Below, piece after piece: positions 1 to 9,150 of a stretch of 64,000 bases of DNA. Every line of letters starts with the position of its first letter. Position 1 is the first letter of the stretch. Below the pieces are notes generated by a model. The model was not told where the DNA came from. It was given only the letters and a program-made list of their open reading frames with translations, and made no database searches. Source of the DNA: an uncultured Clostridia bacterium (lineage in GTDB: Bacteria > Bacillota > Clostridia > Oscillospirales > CAG-272); the NCBI GenBank assembly GCA_944381075.1, contig CALWJT010000033.1:1-64000 (forward strand), given 5' to 3'. A program made the position numbers and the translations under genes.

Positions 1-2
1 AA

Positions 3-230
3 AAGCAATTAAAAGAGGCAAAGGAAAATATGCCCGAAGTCAAAGATTATGCTGCCGCTGTTATCCGCCTCAAAAACGCAATCGCCGCCCTCAAGGATGA
101 AACCTTGGATGCGCAGACGAAAAACAATCTGCTAAAAGCTGCGGTAGAAAAAATCGTATATAAGCCGGCGCCCATACAGAATACACGCGGCACCACAGAT
201 TTTACCTTGGATATCACACTGCGAGTATAA
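3..230 (+). CDS. C-terminal end of a site-specific serine recombinase (partial)
   Basis: The reading frame is open from the left edge of the window to TAA at 228-230, so only about 75 C-terminal residues are present. The visible part is a charged helical stretch followed by a short strand-rich tail (VEKIVYKP, TLDITLRV). This is the usual end of large serine recombinases carried by clostridial integrative elements, in which a coiled-coil region precedes the C-terminus. The catalytic N-terminal domain lies outside the window. It sits directly against a truncated GH18 gene, which fits a recombinase at the end of its own element. The family call rests on the tail pattern only. Confidence 0.6.
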   Translation, partial: KQLKEAKENMPEVKDYAAAVIRLKNAIAALKDETLDAQTKNNLLKAAVEKIVYKPAPIQNTRGTTDFTLDITLRV

Positions 231-257
231 TATTTCAGAAGTGTGTATCATCGATAG

Positions 258-707
258 TCCGATGAATGGGGCTACACATACGGTCCGCCGCTCGCGGTCG
301 CGCCGCTCGCTTCGGTGCGCCGCGTGCTGGACTACGCGGTCTCGGAGATACCGGCGGACAAAATCTACATGGGGATTCCCAATTACGGCTATGACTGGAC
401 GCTTCCCTATGTCCAGGGAGAAACGCGCGCAAGGCTCGTCGGCAATGACGAGGCAGTCGAGCTTGCAAGACAGCACGGAGCGGAGATCCAATACGACGAG
501 ACGGCGGCGACACCGTTTTTCTATTACTCCGAAAACGGCAGGGCGCATGTCGTCTGGTTCGAGGACGCGAGAAGCTGGGCGGCAAAGCTCGCTCTCATTC
601 CGGAATACGGCTTCCTCGGCGCCGGTATCTGGAACGCGATGCGTCCCTTTACCGCCGGCTACCTCGTACTCCAATCCGGATACCGTGTGACGGCCTTCCT
701 GGAATAG
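258..707 (+). pseudogene. 5'-truncated GH18 hydrolase (spore cortex/YaaH-SleL type)
   Basis: From 258 the frame encodes DEWGYTYGPP followed by a typical GH18 C-terminal half: VLDYAVSEIP, GIPNYGYDW, FFYYSENG, VVWFEDARS and GAGIWNAM, ending at TAG 705-707. In spore-associated GH18 enzymes the motif MTYDEWGY follows the catalytic DxxDxDxE strand. Here everything before DEW is missing and an in-frame TAG stands at 255-257. GTG at 315 could start a 130-residue product, but that would lack the catalytic acid. The gene appears to have been cut by the mobile element whose recombinase ends at 230. Intact relatives degrade cortex peptidoglycan during germination. Confidence 0.75.
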
Positions 708-727
708 TGCCGGAGAAGCGTCCCTTT

Positions 728-763
728 GTCAAAGCGGCATGGCTTACGCCATGCCGCTTTGAC
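728..763. terminator. Perfect 16-bp inverted repeat, bidirectional terminator
   Basis: Two perfect 16-nt arms (728-743 and 748-763) flank a 4-nt loop. They lie between the converging ends of the GH18 remnant and the minus-strand gene ending at 811. There is no long U-tract, but position and strength suit a shared transcription end. Confidence 0.6.
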
Positions 764-810
764 ATGCACCCGAAGGATTTTCAATGTGGACGGCGGACTT
801 TTCCGAGGTC

Positions 811-2352
811 CTATCCGATCAGATTTACCGTCTTATCCTCCCATTGCTTCTCATGAAACACCAGGCGCCATTCCACGCTCTGCGCCGGTGAAAAATGAAG
901 AGAAGAGCAGGCGACGCATTGATTTTCATTTTCGCCTGCGCCGGAACAGGACACCACAGGTCCGTCCGCGCCGCCGATAAAGCCGATCACCCCCGCATCC
1001 GCCGCGGCGGCGGGAACATAGGGAGGCTGCGGCTTTGATTTTTCTTTTTTAATCGGGCGGTCGCCTTCGGCGCAGTCCTCCACGGTCAGCCTGCCGCTTG
1101 GGATTTCAGGACAGATGGTATAGCACATAGTGCAGCAATGCGTCGGATATTTCCATTCGTCGGAGCCAAATACGCTCTGCGGCAGAACCTGACGCTCTAT
1201 TTCCCGCACAGTGAGGGTATATCCCGCACCGTTTGCCGGATGGGAAAAAGAAAACGTACTGCCGGAGGTGTCCGCCCGAAAATGCGGACCCGGAAGGGAC
1301 GCCGGCTGCTGTACCATGGTAAGTGAAAGGGACTTCAGCGCAGGACGGCGCGTGCTCCCCCACGGGAAAGCGTATCGAAAAATGGTCCATCCGCAAGCGG
1401 TATCCAAAGCGTAATGCTCGACCGCCCATTCTGCCTCCCTCTCACCGGTCGAGCCATCCGGCAGTCTGGGGCAATAGCATACGGAACAGCCATGAGACAT
1501 CCGCAGTTCCCTGCCGTCCAGCATAAGCTTGGGCTGAAAATCCAGGCAAAAAGGATTGTCCAGCTCCCTTTGCATCTGCTGCTCCCGCGTAAGGCGCTTA
1601 TCGGCCCCGTTCTCCCAGCCAAGCTCCCATTTTTCCATAAAAGCATGGAGCGCTTCCGCCTGCGCGCGCATGCAGAAATCGATCACCAGCCCCCTGCTGC
1701 AGGCGTAAATCGCCGGTATCCGCCATTCTCTGCCCGCCCAATCAAATCGCTTGGCAAGCGGAATCTCCTTGCCGGCCCTCGCTTTTCCGTGATTCCCCCA
1801 AAAATTTCCGTCATAATAGACCTTCCAATCCGGCAGGTCCGCCTCCGCCGCCGGATTCATTTCCGGATCGTAAAAATCTTCCGTATACCGAATTTTGCTG
1901 TAATCAAAGGAAGCCTGCAGATCTTTGATATACGCCCACGGCCGTTCCATAGCGGTAAGCTTCATCGCTTTGGCAAGCTCGGCGCACGTTTTTTCCTGCT
2001 CCGCCGTTTTCGGATTTTCTTCTAAAAATTTCGCAAAGGCTTCCTCATCCCACATCCACGCCTGTTCCAGCGCCGCGGCATCCCCGCAGGCGAGCAGCAG
2101 CCGCAGAAAGTCCGAAAAATCCTTTGCCAGCGGATGTACATAATCGGGAGCCGCGTTCATCGGACTTACGGCAAAGACCATTTCCCCAAACCCGCGGATA
2201 AAGCAGTAGTGGATCCCGTCCACCCCGGCCCATCCGATGACGGACGCGCCCTTCGGCGTACAAAAATAGGTCTCCTCCCTTTCGCCGCGCATCACGCCGA
2301 GGGAGGTAAGATCGATCCCTGTTTTTAAAAATCTGCGATAGGCATCTGCCAT
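811..2352 (-). CDS. Conserved-looking hypothetical protein, ~513 aa
   Basis: I do not recognise this family. The start at 2352 is chosen because AAAGGAG lies 6 nt upstream; the frame is also open 15 codons further. The protein is soluble-looking, rich in Trp, Tyr and Cys, and has no signal peptide or membrane segment. It contains CSVCYCPR near the middle and HCCTMCYTIC near residue 410, either of which could bind metal. Near residue 460 it carries VIGFIGGADGP, which resembles the IGGADGPT motif of the beta subunit of Na+-translocating decarboxylases although the rest is unrelated to that membrane protein. It is monocistronic, convergent with the GH18 remnant, and follows the terminator of the lysine operon. 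Confidence 0.7.
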   Translation of the reverse strand: MADAYRRFLKTGIDLTSLGVMRGEREETYFCTPKGASVIGWAGVDGIHYCFIRGFGEMVFAVSPMNAAPDYVHPLAKDFSDFLRLLLACGDAAALEQAWMWDEEAFAKFLEENPKTAEQEKTCAELAKAMKLTAMERPWAYIKDLQASFDYSKIRYTEDFYDPEMNPAAEADLPDWKVYYDGNFWGNHGKARAGKEIPLAKRFDWAGREWRIPAIYACSRGLVIDFCMRAQAEALHAFMEKWELGWENGADKRLTREQQMQRELDNPFCLDFQPKLMLDGRELRMSHGCSVCYCPRLPDGSTGEREAEWAVEHYALDTACGWTIFRYAFPWGSTRRPALKSLSLTMVQQPASLPGPHFRADTSGSTFSFSHPANGAGYTLTVREIERQVLPQSVFGSDEWKYPTHCCTMCYTICPEIPSGRLTVEDCAEGDRPIKKEKSKPQPPYVPAAAADAGVIGFIGGADGPVVSCSGAGENENQCVACSSLHFSPAQSVEWRLVFHEKQWEDKTVNLIG

Positions 2353-2431
2353 AGAAAGCTCCTTTGAACCTGCGCGCAGGACCTGCGGCCTGCGCACCGC
2401 CTCTCTTTTCCGGTACTTTTTCGATTCTCAT

Positions 2432-2478
2432 GATAAAAGGATGGATGCCGGCAAAGCAGCCGGGCACCATCCTTTTTT
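2432..2478 (-). terminator. Rho-independent terminator of the lysine operon
   Basis: A GC-rich stem (arms around 2439-2453 and 2457-2472) is followed on the minus strand by TTTTAT. It lies about 60 nt after the asd stop. A T-run on the opposite side means it could also work on the plus strand. Confidence 0.75.
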
Positions 2479-2536
2479 CCTCCGGCGCCGCGGGACAAGC
2501 GTGGACACCGCGCCGGCTTTTTTACAGTTCTGCGCC

Positions 2537-3538
2537 TTAATGGGTCAAAAGCTCTGCGATCTGGACGGCATTGGTCGCCGCACCCTTGCGCACCTGATCG
2601 CCGCAGCACCAAAGGGACAGCCCGTTTTCATTTGCAATATCGCGGCGGATGCGTCCCACATACACAAGGTCCTGATCGGACGTATCGAGCGGCATCGGAT
2701 ATTTCCTCTGCGCCGGATCATCAACAAGCAGGCATCCGGGCGCTGCGGCAATCGCCGCGCGCGCCGCCTCGGCAGACACCGGTTCTTTGGTTACAAGCGA
2801 AATCGAAATGGAATGGCTTCTGACGACAGGCACACGCACACAGGTACAGCTGACGCGCAGAGACGGCAGATGCAGGATCTTTCTGCCCTCGTTCTGCATT
2901 TTCATCTCCTCGGCCGTATATCCGTTTTCGAGAAAATCCCCGATCTGAGGGATCAGATTGTAGGCGATCTGATACGGGAATACAGACGGAGAAACGGTCC
3001 TTCCGGCCGCAAGCGCCGAGACCTCCTCGGCAAGCTCGGCGGGACCGCCCGCGCCGGCGCCCGATACCGCCTGATAGGTGGAGACCGTCATGGACAAGAT
3101 CTCGGAAAGCCTTCTGACGGCATTCACAGCGACAAGCGCCACGATGGTCGAGCAGTTCGGATTGGCGATGATGCCGCGGTGAAGCCGCGCATCCTCCGGA
3201 TTGATCTCCGGGATCACAAGCGGCACGCCGGGCGACATGCGGAATGCGCTGGAATTGTCGACAAATACAGCGCCCGCCGCCGTGATATGCGGCGCATATT
3301 CCTTTGCCAGCGCATTCGGCGCCGCGCCGAGAACGAGATCCACACCGGAAAAGGCATCCGGACATGCTTCCCTTACGGGAAGCGCCTCACCCCGAAACGA
3401 AAGCTTTGTGCCCGCGCTTCTTGCGCTGGCAAGCGGGATCAGGTCTGCGACGGGAAAATTCCGTTCTTCCAATATTTTGATCATTTCGCGTCCTACGGCG
3501 CCCGTCGCGCCGAGGATGGCGACTTTATATTCTTTCAT
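2537..3538 (-). CDS. asd: Aspartate-semialdehyde dehydrogenase
   Basis: Reduces aspartyl phosphate to aspartate semialdehyde with NADPH, the second step toward lysine. The N-terminal Rossmann motif GATGAVGREM, the active-site cysteine in NPNCSTIVAL and the C-terminal histidine region are present, and about 333 residues is normal. ATG at 3538 is chosen because AAAGGAG lies upstream; a TTG at 3559 has no such site. It is the last gene of the lysine operon, 87 nt after lysC, and is followed by a terminator. No homoserine dehydrogenase is nearby, so in this operon its product feeds only the DAP/lysine branch. Confidence 0.95.
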   Translation of the reverse strand: MKEYKVAILGATGAVGREMIKILEERNFPVADLIPLASARSAGTKLSFRGEALPVREACPDAFSGVDLVLGAAPNALAKEYAPHITAAGAVFVDNSSAFRMSPGVPLVIPEINPEDARLHRGIIANPNCSTIVALVAVNAVRRLSEILSMTVSTYQAVSGAGAGGPAELAEEVSALAAGRTVSPSVFPYQIAYNLIPQIGDFLENGYTAEEMKMQNEGRKILHLPSLRVSCTCVRVPVVRSHSISISLVTKEPVSAEAARAAIAAAPGCLLVDDPAQRKYPMPLDTSDQDLVYVGRIRRDIANENGLSLWCCGDQVRKGAATNAVQIAELLTH

Positions 3539-3625
3539 GACTTTTCTCCTTTTGAGCAAGCTGCGATCCCGTTTGATTCGGGATAAGTATAGATGTCATA
3601 TTTTATGCGGACATCCCGCCGTCCG

Positions 3626-4936
3626 TCACAGAAGTCCCTCACGGCAAAGGCCGTCGTACAGGCATCCGATTGCCTTTTCATGAAATTCGGCGTCGATGCC
3701 GACGATGATATTCAGCTCGTCCGGCGACTGCACGATCACCTTGACATTGATGCCGTTTTTTCCAAAAATCGAAAATACGGAGGCGCTGATCCCATATCGG
3801 CCCGCCATATTCCGTCCGACGATGGCGATAAGCGACAGATTCCTGTCCACCTTCACCTGCGCGCCGAGAGAGCTCTCGATCTCCGAAAGGATGGCATGCA
3901 TATGCTTTGCCGCCTGCTCCTCGGATACAATGACGCTGATGACGTCCATTCCGGTCGGGATATGCTCGATATTGATCCCGTACTTTTCAAAAACCGAAAG
4001 CACCCGCCGCAGAAAACCGATCTCCCCCGACATATGCTTTTTATGGATGACAAAGGAAAGGAATCCCGTCTTTCCGGCGATGCCCGTAACGGGAGTCCCG
4101 CTGCCGGCCTCGCGTGTGATAATGGTCCCACGGTTTTCCGACTCGTTGGTGTTGCGGATATTGATGGCAATGCCATGATCCTGGACCGGAAGGATGCTCT
4201 CCTCGTGCAGCACGTTCGCTCCCATATAGGAAAGCTCGCGCAACTCCTTATAGGTAATGCTCGCAATCGGCTTCGGATCCTTTGCAAGCCGCGGGTCCGC
4301 GGAATAAATGCCGGAAACATCCGTCCAGTTTTCATACATTTCGGCCTTCAGAAATTCGGAAAGATAGGAACCCGTAATGTCCGAGCCGCCGCGGGAAAAG
4401 AGCTGGATATCCCCATTGGGATAGCTTCCGTAAAAGCCGGGGACGACCATGCTCCCGTATTTTTCAAATGCGGCCCGCACAAGCGCGCCGCTTGCCTTAC
4501 GGTCCAGCTTTCCGTCGAAGGAAAACCGCATGACGTCCGCCGCATCCACAAAGGCGAAGCCGAGATAGGCGCTCATCAGCTTCGCGCAGAAATATTCGCC
4601 GCGGCTGACAAGGAAGCTCTGATCGGTATCCTTGCCAAGCGTTTTTGCGAAGGCGGCAAGCTCTGCCGCGATATCGATGTCAAGTCCGAGGGACTCTGCG
4701 ATCTCCGTATACCGTGCGGCGATGGAATCCCAGAGCTTATCGTCCGGCACACCATAGCGCAGATGTCCGTCCAGCGTATACAAAAGGTCGGTGATCTTGT
4801 TGTCGCCCGAGCCCCGCTTTCCCGGCGCCGAAACTACGACGACCCGGCGGCGGGGATCCGCCTCTACAATGGCCTTTACCTTTTTAAACTGAGCGGAGTC
4901 CGCAAGAGAGCTTCCGCCGAATTTTGTCACTATCAT
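3626..4936 (-). CDS. lysC: Aspartate kinase (monofunctional)
   Basis: Phosphorylates aspartate, the committed step of the pathway. It opens with the kinase signature TKFGGSSLAD, has the substrate motif SRGGSDITG in the catalytic domain, and ends in tandem ACT domains from about residue 300. These usually confer feedback inhibition by lysine or threonine. At 436 residues it is a normal single-function enzyme without fused homoserine dehydrogenase. GGAG lies before ATG 4936, and it follows lysA by 35 nt. Being inside the riboswitch-controlled operon, it is probably the lysine-sensitive isozyme (inference). Confidence 0.95.
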   Translation of the reverse strand: MIVTKFGGSSLADSAQFKKVKAIVEADPRRRVVVVSAPGKRGSGDNKITDLLYTLDGHLRYGVPDDKLWDSIAARYTEIAESLGLDIDIAAELAAFAKTLGKDTDQSFLVSRGEYFCAKLMSAYLGFAFVDAADVMRFSFDGKLDRKASGALVRAAFEKYGSMVVPGFYGSYPNGDIQLFSRGGSDITGSYLSEFLKAEMYENWTDVSGIYSADPRLAKDPKPIASITYKELRELSYMGANVLHEESILPVQDHGIAINIRNTNESENRGTIITREAGSGTPVTGIAGKTGFLSFVIHKKHMSGEIGFLRRVLSVFEKYGINIEHIPTGMDVISVIVSEEQAAKHMHAILSEIESSLGAQVKVDRNLSLIAIVGRNMAGRYGISASVFSIFGKNGINVKVIVQSPDELNIIVGIDAEFHEKAIGCLYDGLCREGLL

Positions 4937-4971
4937 ATTTCTTCTCCGTATCGTATTCCCGCTCCATCGCC

Positions 4972-6285
4972 TTACAGATCACAGGCGACAAGGTCCTCGA
5001 ACCGCTCGCGGCGCACCGCAAGGACATCCCTGCCCCCGCGTACGATCACGATCGGAGGCTTTGTCACGCGGTTATAGTTGGATGCCATCGAATAGTTATA
5101 CGCGCCCGTCACAAGTACGGCAAGGATATCGCCTCTCTGCGGGCGCGGGATTTTCACATGCTCCTGAATGAGGTCCCCGCTCTCGCAGCATCTGCCGCCG
5201 ACGGTGCATTCAAAATCCGCAGGGGCATCGATCTTGTCCGCGACAAGCACGGTATAAGAGGACTGATACAGCGTATACCGCGGATTGTCCGTCATACCGC
5301 CGTCGATGGAAACGTAATTCTTGAAGCCGGGGATCTCCTTCACGCTTCCGACGGTATAGAGCGTGATCCCTGCGTCGGCAACGATGCTGCGGCCCGGCTC
5401 AAGCAGAACCTGAGGGAGCCTTATGCCGTATTCCGCGCATCTCTGCTTGACATGCGCGGCGATCCGGCGGATATTTTCCGTAATGTTGATTTCCGGATCG
5501 GACGCGACGTACCGAACGCCGAAGCCGCCTCCGAGATTTAAGATTTTCGCCTCGAAGCCGTACCGGTCCCGCATGTCGGCGATAAATCCCGTCATGATGT
5601 CCGCCGCGTCCGTATAGGGCTCGATATCGAAGATCTGCGAACCGATGTGGCAGTGGAAGCCGACAAGCTCGACATGAGATCGGGAGAGCGCCTCGCCGGT
5701 GATGCTCGCCGCAAGCCCCGTTTCAATGGCGGAGCCGAATTTGGAATCCACGCCGCCGGTGCTGATTTTTCTATGCGTATGCGGATCGATGCCGGGGGTA
5801 ATGCGAAGCAGGATCTTCTGCCGCACGCCCGCCTTTCCCGCAAACTCGTCGATGCGGCAAAGCTCCTCCATGCCGTCCACGATAAAGTAGCCAATGCCGT
5901 TCTGGATGGCATATTCGATATCAAAATCCGTTTTGTTGTTGCCATGGAAAAAGGCCCGCTCCATCGGAAAGCCCGCCGACACCGCCGTATACAGCTCTCC
6001 GGAGGAAACGATGTCGGTCCCCATCTCCTCCTGCGCCATCATCCGGTAGATCTCCTTGAAGCTCAGCGCCTTGGAAGCATAAAGCGGATAGGAGGTCTCG
6101 CCGAAATAGGCCTTCATCGCGGATTTGTATTCCCGGCAGCGCTCTCTGATCCGCCTGTCGTCGAGCAGCAGCAGCGGCGTGCCGTATTTTTCTGCCAGGG
6201 CCACCGTATCCATGCCGGCAAAATAGAGATGTCCGTCCTCTCCGGCGGCAAGATTGGAATGAAGAAATTGCTGTTCCGTTACCAT
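4972..6285 (-). CDS. lysA: Diaminopimelate decarboxylase
   Basis: PLP enzyme that decarboxylates meso-DAP to L-lysine, the last step. The PLP lysine lies in YASKALSF, the substrate/cofactor histidine in HCHIGSQI, the glycine-rich phosphate loop in NLGGGFG, and the partner-subunit cysteine in CCESGDL near the C-terminus. Length (437 aa) is normal. ATG 6285 is preceded by AGGAG. It lies 18 nt after dapL, so it is co-transcribed. Its presence shows that the operon makes free lysine, not only DAP for the cell wall and dipicolinate for spores. Confidence 0.95.
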   Translation of the reverse strand: MVTEQQFLHSNLAAGEDGHLYFAGMDTVALAEKYGTPLLLLDDRRIRERCREYKSAMKAYFGETSYPLYASKALSFKEIYRMMAQEEMGTDIVSSGELYTAVSAGFPMERAFFHGNNKTDFDIEYAIQNGIGYFIVDGMEELCRIDEFAGKAGVRQKILLRITPGIDPHTHRKISTGGVDSKFGSAIETGLAASITGEALSRSHVELVGFHCHIGSQIFDIEPYTDAADIMTGFIADMRDRYGFEAKILNLGGGFGVRYVASDPEINITENIRRIAAHVKQRCAEYGIRLPQVLLEPGRSIVADAGITLYTVGSVKEIPGFKNYVSIDGGMTDNPRYTLYQSSYTVLVADKIDAPADFECTVGGRCCESGDLIQEHVKIPRPQRGDILAVLVTGAYNYSMASNYNRVTKPPIVIVRGGRDVLAVRRERFEDLVACDL

Positions 6286-6303
6286 ATTTTTCTCCTCATT
6301 GTT

Positions 6304-7488
6304 TTATTGAAGGAAGCCGCGAAGCCGCGCCACCGCTTCCTCTGTCGCCTCGCGGGAGCCGAAGGAGGTCAGGCGGAAATAGCCCTCACCGCATTCGCCG
6401 AAGCCTGCCCCCGGCGTTCCGACGACCTGGATCCCATGCAGCAGCGAATCAAAGAAGGACCAGGAATCCATTCCCGAGGGACAGCGCATCCAGATATAAG
6501 GGGAAGAGGTCCCGCCTGTGAAGAAGATACCCTTCTCACGCAGGACGCCGGCAATGAGCGCCGCATTTTTCATATAGTAGCCCACAAGCTCCATACACTC
6601 GGCATAGCCGGTATCCGAAAGCGCGGCCTCGGCGCCTCTCTGCACCACATACGGCACGCCGTTGAACTTGGTCGCCTGCCGGCGCTCCCACATCTCGCGC
6701 AGCGACATGCCGCCCGCCGAAAGCTCCGAGGGCACGACCGTCCAGGAACAGCGCGTACCGGTGAAGCCCGCCGTCTTGGAAAAGCTGCAAATCTCAATCG
6801 CACACGCGCGCGCGCCCTCGATCTCATAGATCGTATGGGGGAAATTCCCGTGGATATAGGCTTCATATGCCGAATCGTACAGGATGAGCGATCCGGTGGA
6901 AACCGCAAAATCCACCCACCGCTTTAGGCTCGCATGGTCATACACGGCGCCGGTCGGGTTGTTCGGCGAGCAGAGGTAGATGATATAGCCCTCTCCGGAG
7001 AGGCCCTCCGGCATCGGAAGAAAGCCGTTTGTCTCGTCCGCCCGGATAAAGGAGATCCGTCTGCCGCTCATGACGTTGCTGTCATAATAAACCGGATATA
7101 CGGGGTCCGGAATCAGCACGGGATTGTCCCCGAATAGCTCCGTAATGTTGCCGACGTCGCTTTTCGCGCCGTCCGAAACGGAAATTTCCTCCACAGGGAT
7201 GTCGACCCCAAACCGCTTGTAATGGCGGGAGATCGCTTCTCTCAAAAAATCATATCCGTTATCCGGCGCATAGCCGTGGAAGGTCTCCCGTTCCCCCATT
7301 TCGGCGACCGCTTTTGTCATTGCCTCGGTCACGGACCTTGTGAGCGGAAGCGTGACGTCCCCGATGCCGAGCCGGATGATCTTCGCCGACGGGTTTTCCT
7401 CGCTGTAGGCCTTTACCCGCTTCGCGATCTCGGAAAAAAGATAGCTCTTTTTCAGATTCTTGTAGTTTTCATTGATTTTGATCTTCAT
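6304..7488 (-). CDS. dapL: LL-diaminopimelate aminotransferase
   Basis: Converts tetrahydrodipicolinate directly to LL-DAP using glutamate, bypassing the succinyl/acetyl intermediates. The N-terminus (MKIKINENYKNL), SPNNPTGAVY and the PLP lysine in SFSKTAGFTGTRC identify the DapL subgroup of class I aminotransferases. The start at 7488 is chosen because AAGGGG lies 9 nt upstream; it lies inside the end of dapF, giving a 20-nt overlap and likely translational coupling. In-frame ATGs at 7494 and 7506 exist but lack spacing to that site. No dapD, dapC, dapE or ddh is present, so DapL is the route used. Confidence 0.95.
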   Translation of the reverse strand: MKIKINENYKNLKKSYLFSEIAKRVKAYSEENPSAKIIRLGIGDVTLPLTRSVTEAMTKAVAEMGERETFHGYAPDNGYDFLREAISRHYKRFGVDIPVEEISVSDGAKSDVGNITELFGDNPVLIPDPVYPVYYDSNVMSGRRISFIRADETNGFLPMPEGLSGEGYIIYLCSPNNPTGAVYDHASLKRWVDFAVSTGSLILYDSAYEAYIHGNFPHTIYEIEGARACAIEICSFSKTAGFTGTRCSWTVVPSELSAGGMSLREMWERRQATKFNGVPYVVQRGAEAALSDTGYAECMELVGYYMKNAALIAGVLREKGIFFTGGTSSPYIWMRCPSGMDSWSFFDSLLHGIQVVGTPGAGFGECGEGYFRLTSFGSREATEEAVARLRGFLQ

Positions 7489-8326
7489 ATTCATATACCC
7501 CTTCATATACCTTGGCGGCGCCGCCGGTCATCTTTACCCGAAAATCCTTGTCCACCTCAATGACAAGGTCGCCGCCGAGAAGATGCACGGTCACAGGCTC
7601 GCCTGCCTTGCAGTATCCGTTTTTCACGGCCGCGGCGACCGCGGCGCAGGCTCCCGTGCCGCACGCCCACGTCTCGCCGCTTCCGCGCTCCCATACGCGC
7701 ATTTTCAGATGACGGGAGTCGATCACCTGTATAAATTCGGTGTTTACCCGCTCCGGAAACATCGGATGATGCTCAAAGAGCGGCCCCGTCTTTTCCAGAG
7801 CCATGCCGTCCGGGTCCGGAACGAACGTCACCGCATGCGGGTTCCCCATGGAAACGCACGTGATCCGGTATGGCTCCCCGCCGATCACGACCGGAGCGTC
7901 CACGACGGTCTCCGTATCCGCAAGGACCGGGATCTCCGCCGCCGCAAACGATGCTTTTCCCATATCCACCGCAACGCTTTCCACTTTTCCTCCGGATACG
8001 GAAAGAGAGAGATGCTTGATCCCGCTCAGCGTCTCGATGGAAAGCTCCGTTTTCTCCGTCATTTTGTTGTCATAGAGATATTTTCCGACGCAGCGGATGG
8101 CGTTGCCGCACATCTTCCCCTCGCTGCCGTCGAGATTGAACATCCGCATTTTGGCGTCTGCCGCATCCGAGCGGCAAATCAGAACGAGCCCGTCTGCGCC
8201 GACGGAAAAGTGGCGCGGCGACATCGCGGCGGAGATCGCGCCGGGATTTTGCGGCTCTCCCTCAAAGCAGTTCACATAAATATAGTCGTTGCCGCACCCG
8301 TGCATTTTTGTAAAGGGAATCAGCAT
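7469..8326 (-). CDS. dapF: Diaminopimelate epimerase, complete
   Basis: Interconverts LL-DAP and meso-DAP without cofactor by a two-cysteine mechanism. Both catalytic cysteines are present, in KMCGNAIRC and in WACGTGACAA. Substrate motifs GNDYIY, FNLDGSEG, GNPHAV and WERGSGET are all there. Length (285 aa) is normal. The ATG overlaps the dapB stop by a few bases, and dapL starts inside its 3' end. This is the active copy to compare with the DapF domain fused to CarB at 23130-23966, which lacks the first cysteine. Confidence 0.96.
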   Translation of the reverse strand: MLIPFTKMHGCGNDYIYVNCFEGEPQNPGAISAAMSPRHFSVGADGLVLICRSDAADAKMRMFNLDGSEGKMCGNAIRCVGKYLYDNKMTEKTELSIETLSGIKHLSLSVSGGKVESVAVDMGKASFAAAEIPVLADTETVVDAPVVIGGEPYRITCVSMGNPHAVTFVPDPDGMALEKTGPLFEHHPMFPERVNTEFIQVIDSRHLKMRVWERGSGETWACGTGACAAVAAAVKNGYCKAGEPVTVHLLGGDLVIEVDKDFRVKMTGGAAKVYEGVYEYEDQNQ

Positions 8327-9096
8327 AAGGGCCCCTCTTTTCCAGCACCCGTCTGCTTTTCGATGAGATCGTGCATATCGTAAAGCCCCGCCGGACAGCC
8401 CGCGATAAATTCCGCCGCGGCAAGCGCGCCGTCCGCGAACAGCACGCGGCTGTGCGCCTCATGCTTCAGAGAAAGCGTCTCCGTCGCGCCGGCGAGGATA
8501 ACCTCATGCTCCCCGATGACGCCTCCCATACGCAGGGCATGGATGCCGATTTCGTTCTTCGAGCGAAGCTTCTGCCCGTATCTGCCGCACACAAAGCAAG
8601 CGTCCGCCCTCGATTTTTTGATTTCATTTGCCAGCATCAGCGCCGTACCGCTCGGCGCGTCGAGCTTGGTGTTATGATGCTTCTCGACGATTTCAATATC
8701 CGTATCCGGCAGAAGCGCCGCCGCGCGTCTGGCAAAATCCGCAAGCAGCGCCACGCCGAGCGACATATTTGCCGAACGAAAAATCGGGATCCTTTCTGCC
8801 GCCGCGTGGATGCGTTCAAGCTCCGGTCCGGTCTGCCCCGTCGTTGCAACGACGCACGGAAGTCCCTGCCCCTCCGCAAAGTCCATCAGCGCCGCCGTGC
8901 AGGCGTGATGAGAAAAATCGATGATGACGTCCGCCTTGCCCCGGTAATCGGAGAAGCTTTTCAAAATCCGCGGGTCGGAGCCGTCCGCGGCGGGGTCGAT
9001 CCCCGCCGCGATCTCCATGCCGCGCTTTCCTTCCTCCAGCATCTTCCATATCTCGGAGCCCATTTTTCCTCGCGCCCCGTTTAATATCACCTTCAT
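8320..9096 (-). CDS. dapB: 4-hydroxy-tetrahydrodipicolinate reductase
   Basis: Reduces the DapA product with NAD(P)H. The N-terminal nucleotide motif is NGARGKMGSE and the catalytic signature is HHNTKLDAPSGTA, with 258 residues as expected. AGGAGG precedes ATG 9096. A short hairpin (about 9111-9130) lies in the 54-nt gap after dapA, and the stop overlaps dapF. It is the second gene of the lysine operon. Confidence 0.95.
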   Translation of the reverse strand: MKVILNGARGKMGSEIWKMLEEGKRGMEIAAGIDPAADGSDPRILKSFSDYRGKADVIIDFSHHACTAALMDFAEGQGLPCVVATTGQTGPELERIHAAAERIPIFRSANMSLGVALLADFARRAAALLPDTDIEIVEKHHNTKLDAPSGTALMLANEIKKSRADACFVCGRYGQKLRSKNEIGIHALRMGGVIGEHEVILAGATETLSLKHEAHSRVLFADGALAAAEFIAGCPAGLYDMHDLIEKQTGAGKEGPLC

Positions 9097-9150
9097 TTTT
9101 ATCCTCCTCGCGGACGGAATGCCGTCCGCCCTCCTCTTCCCTTATATTAC

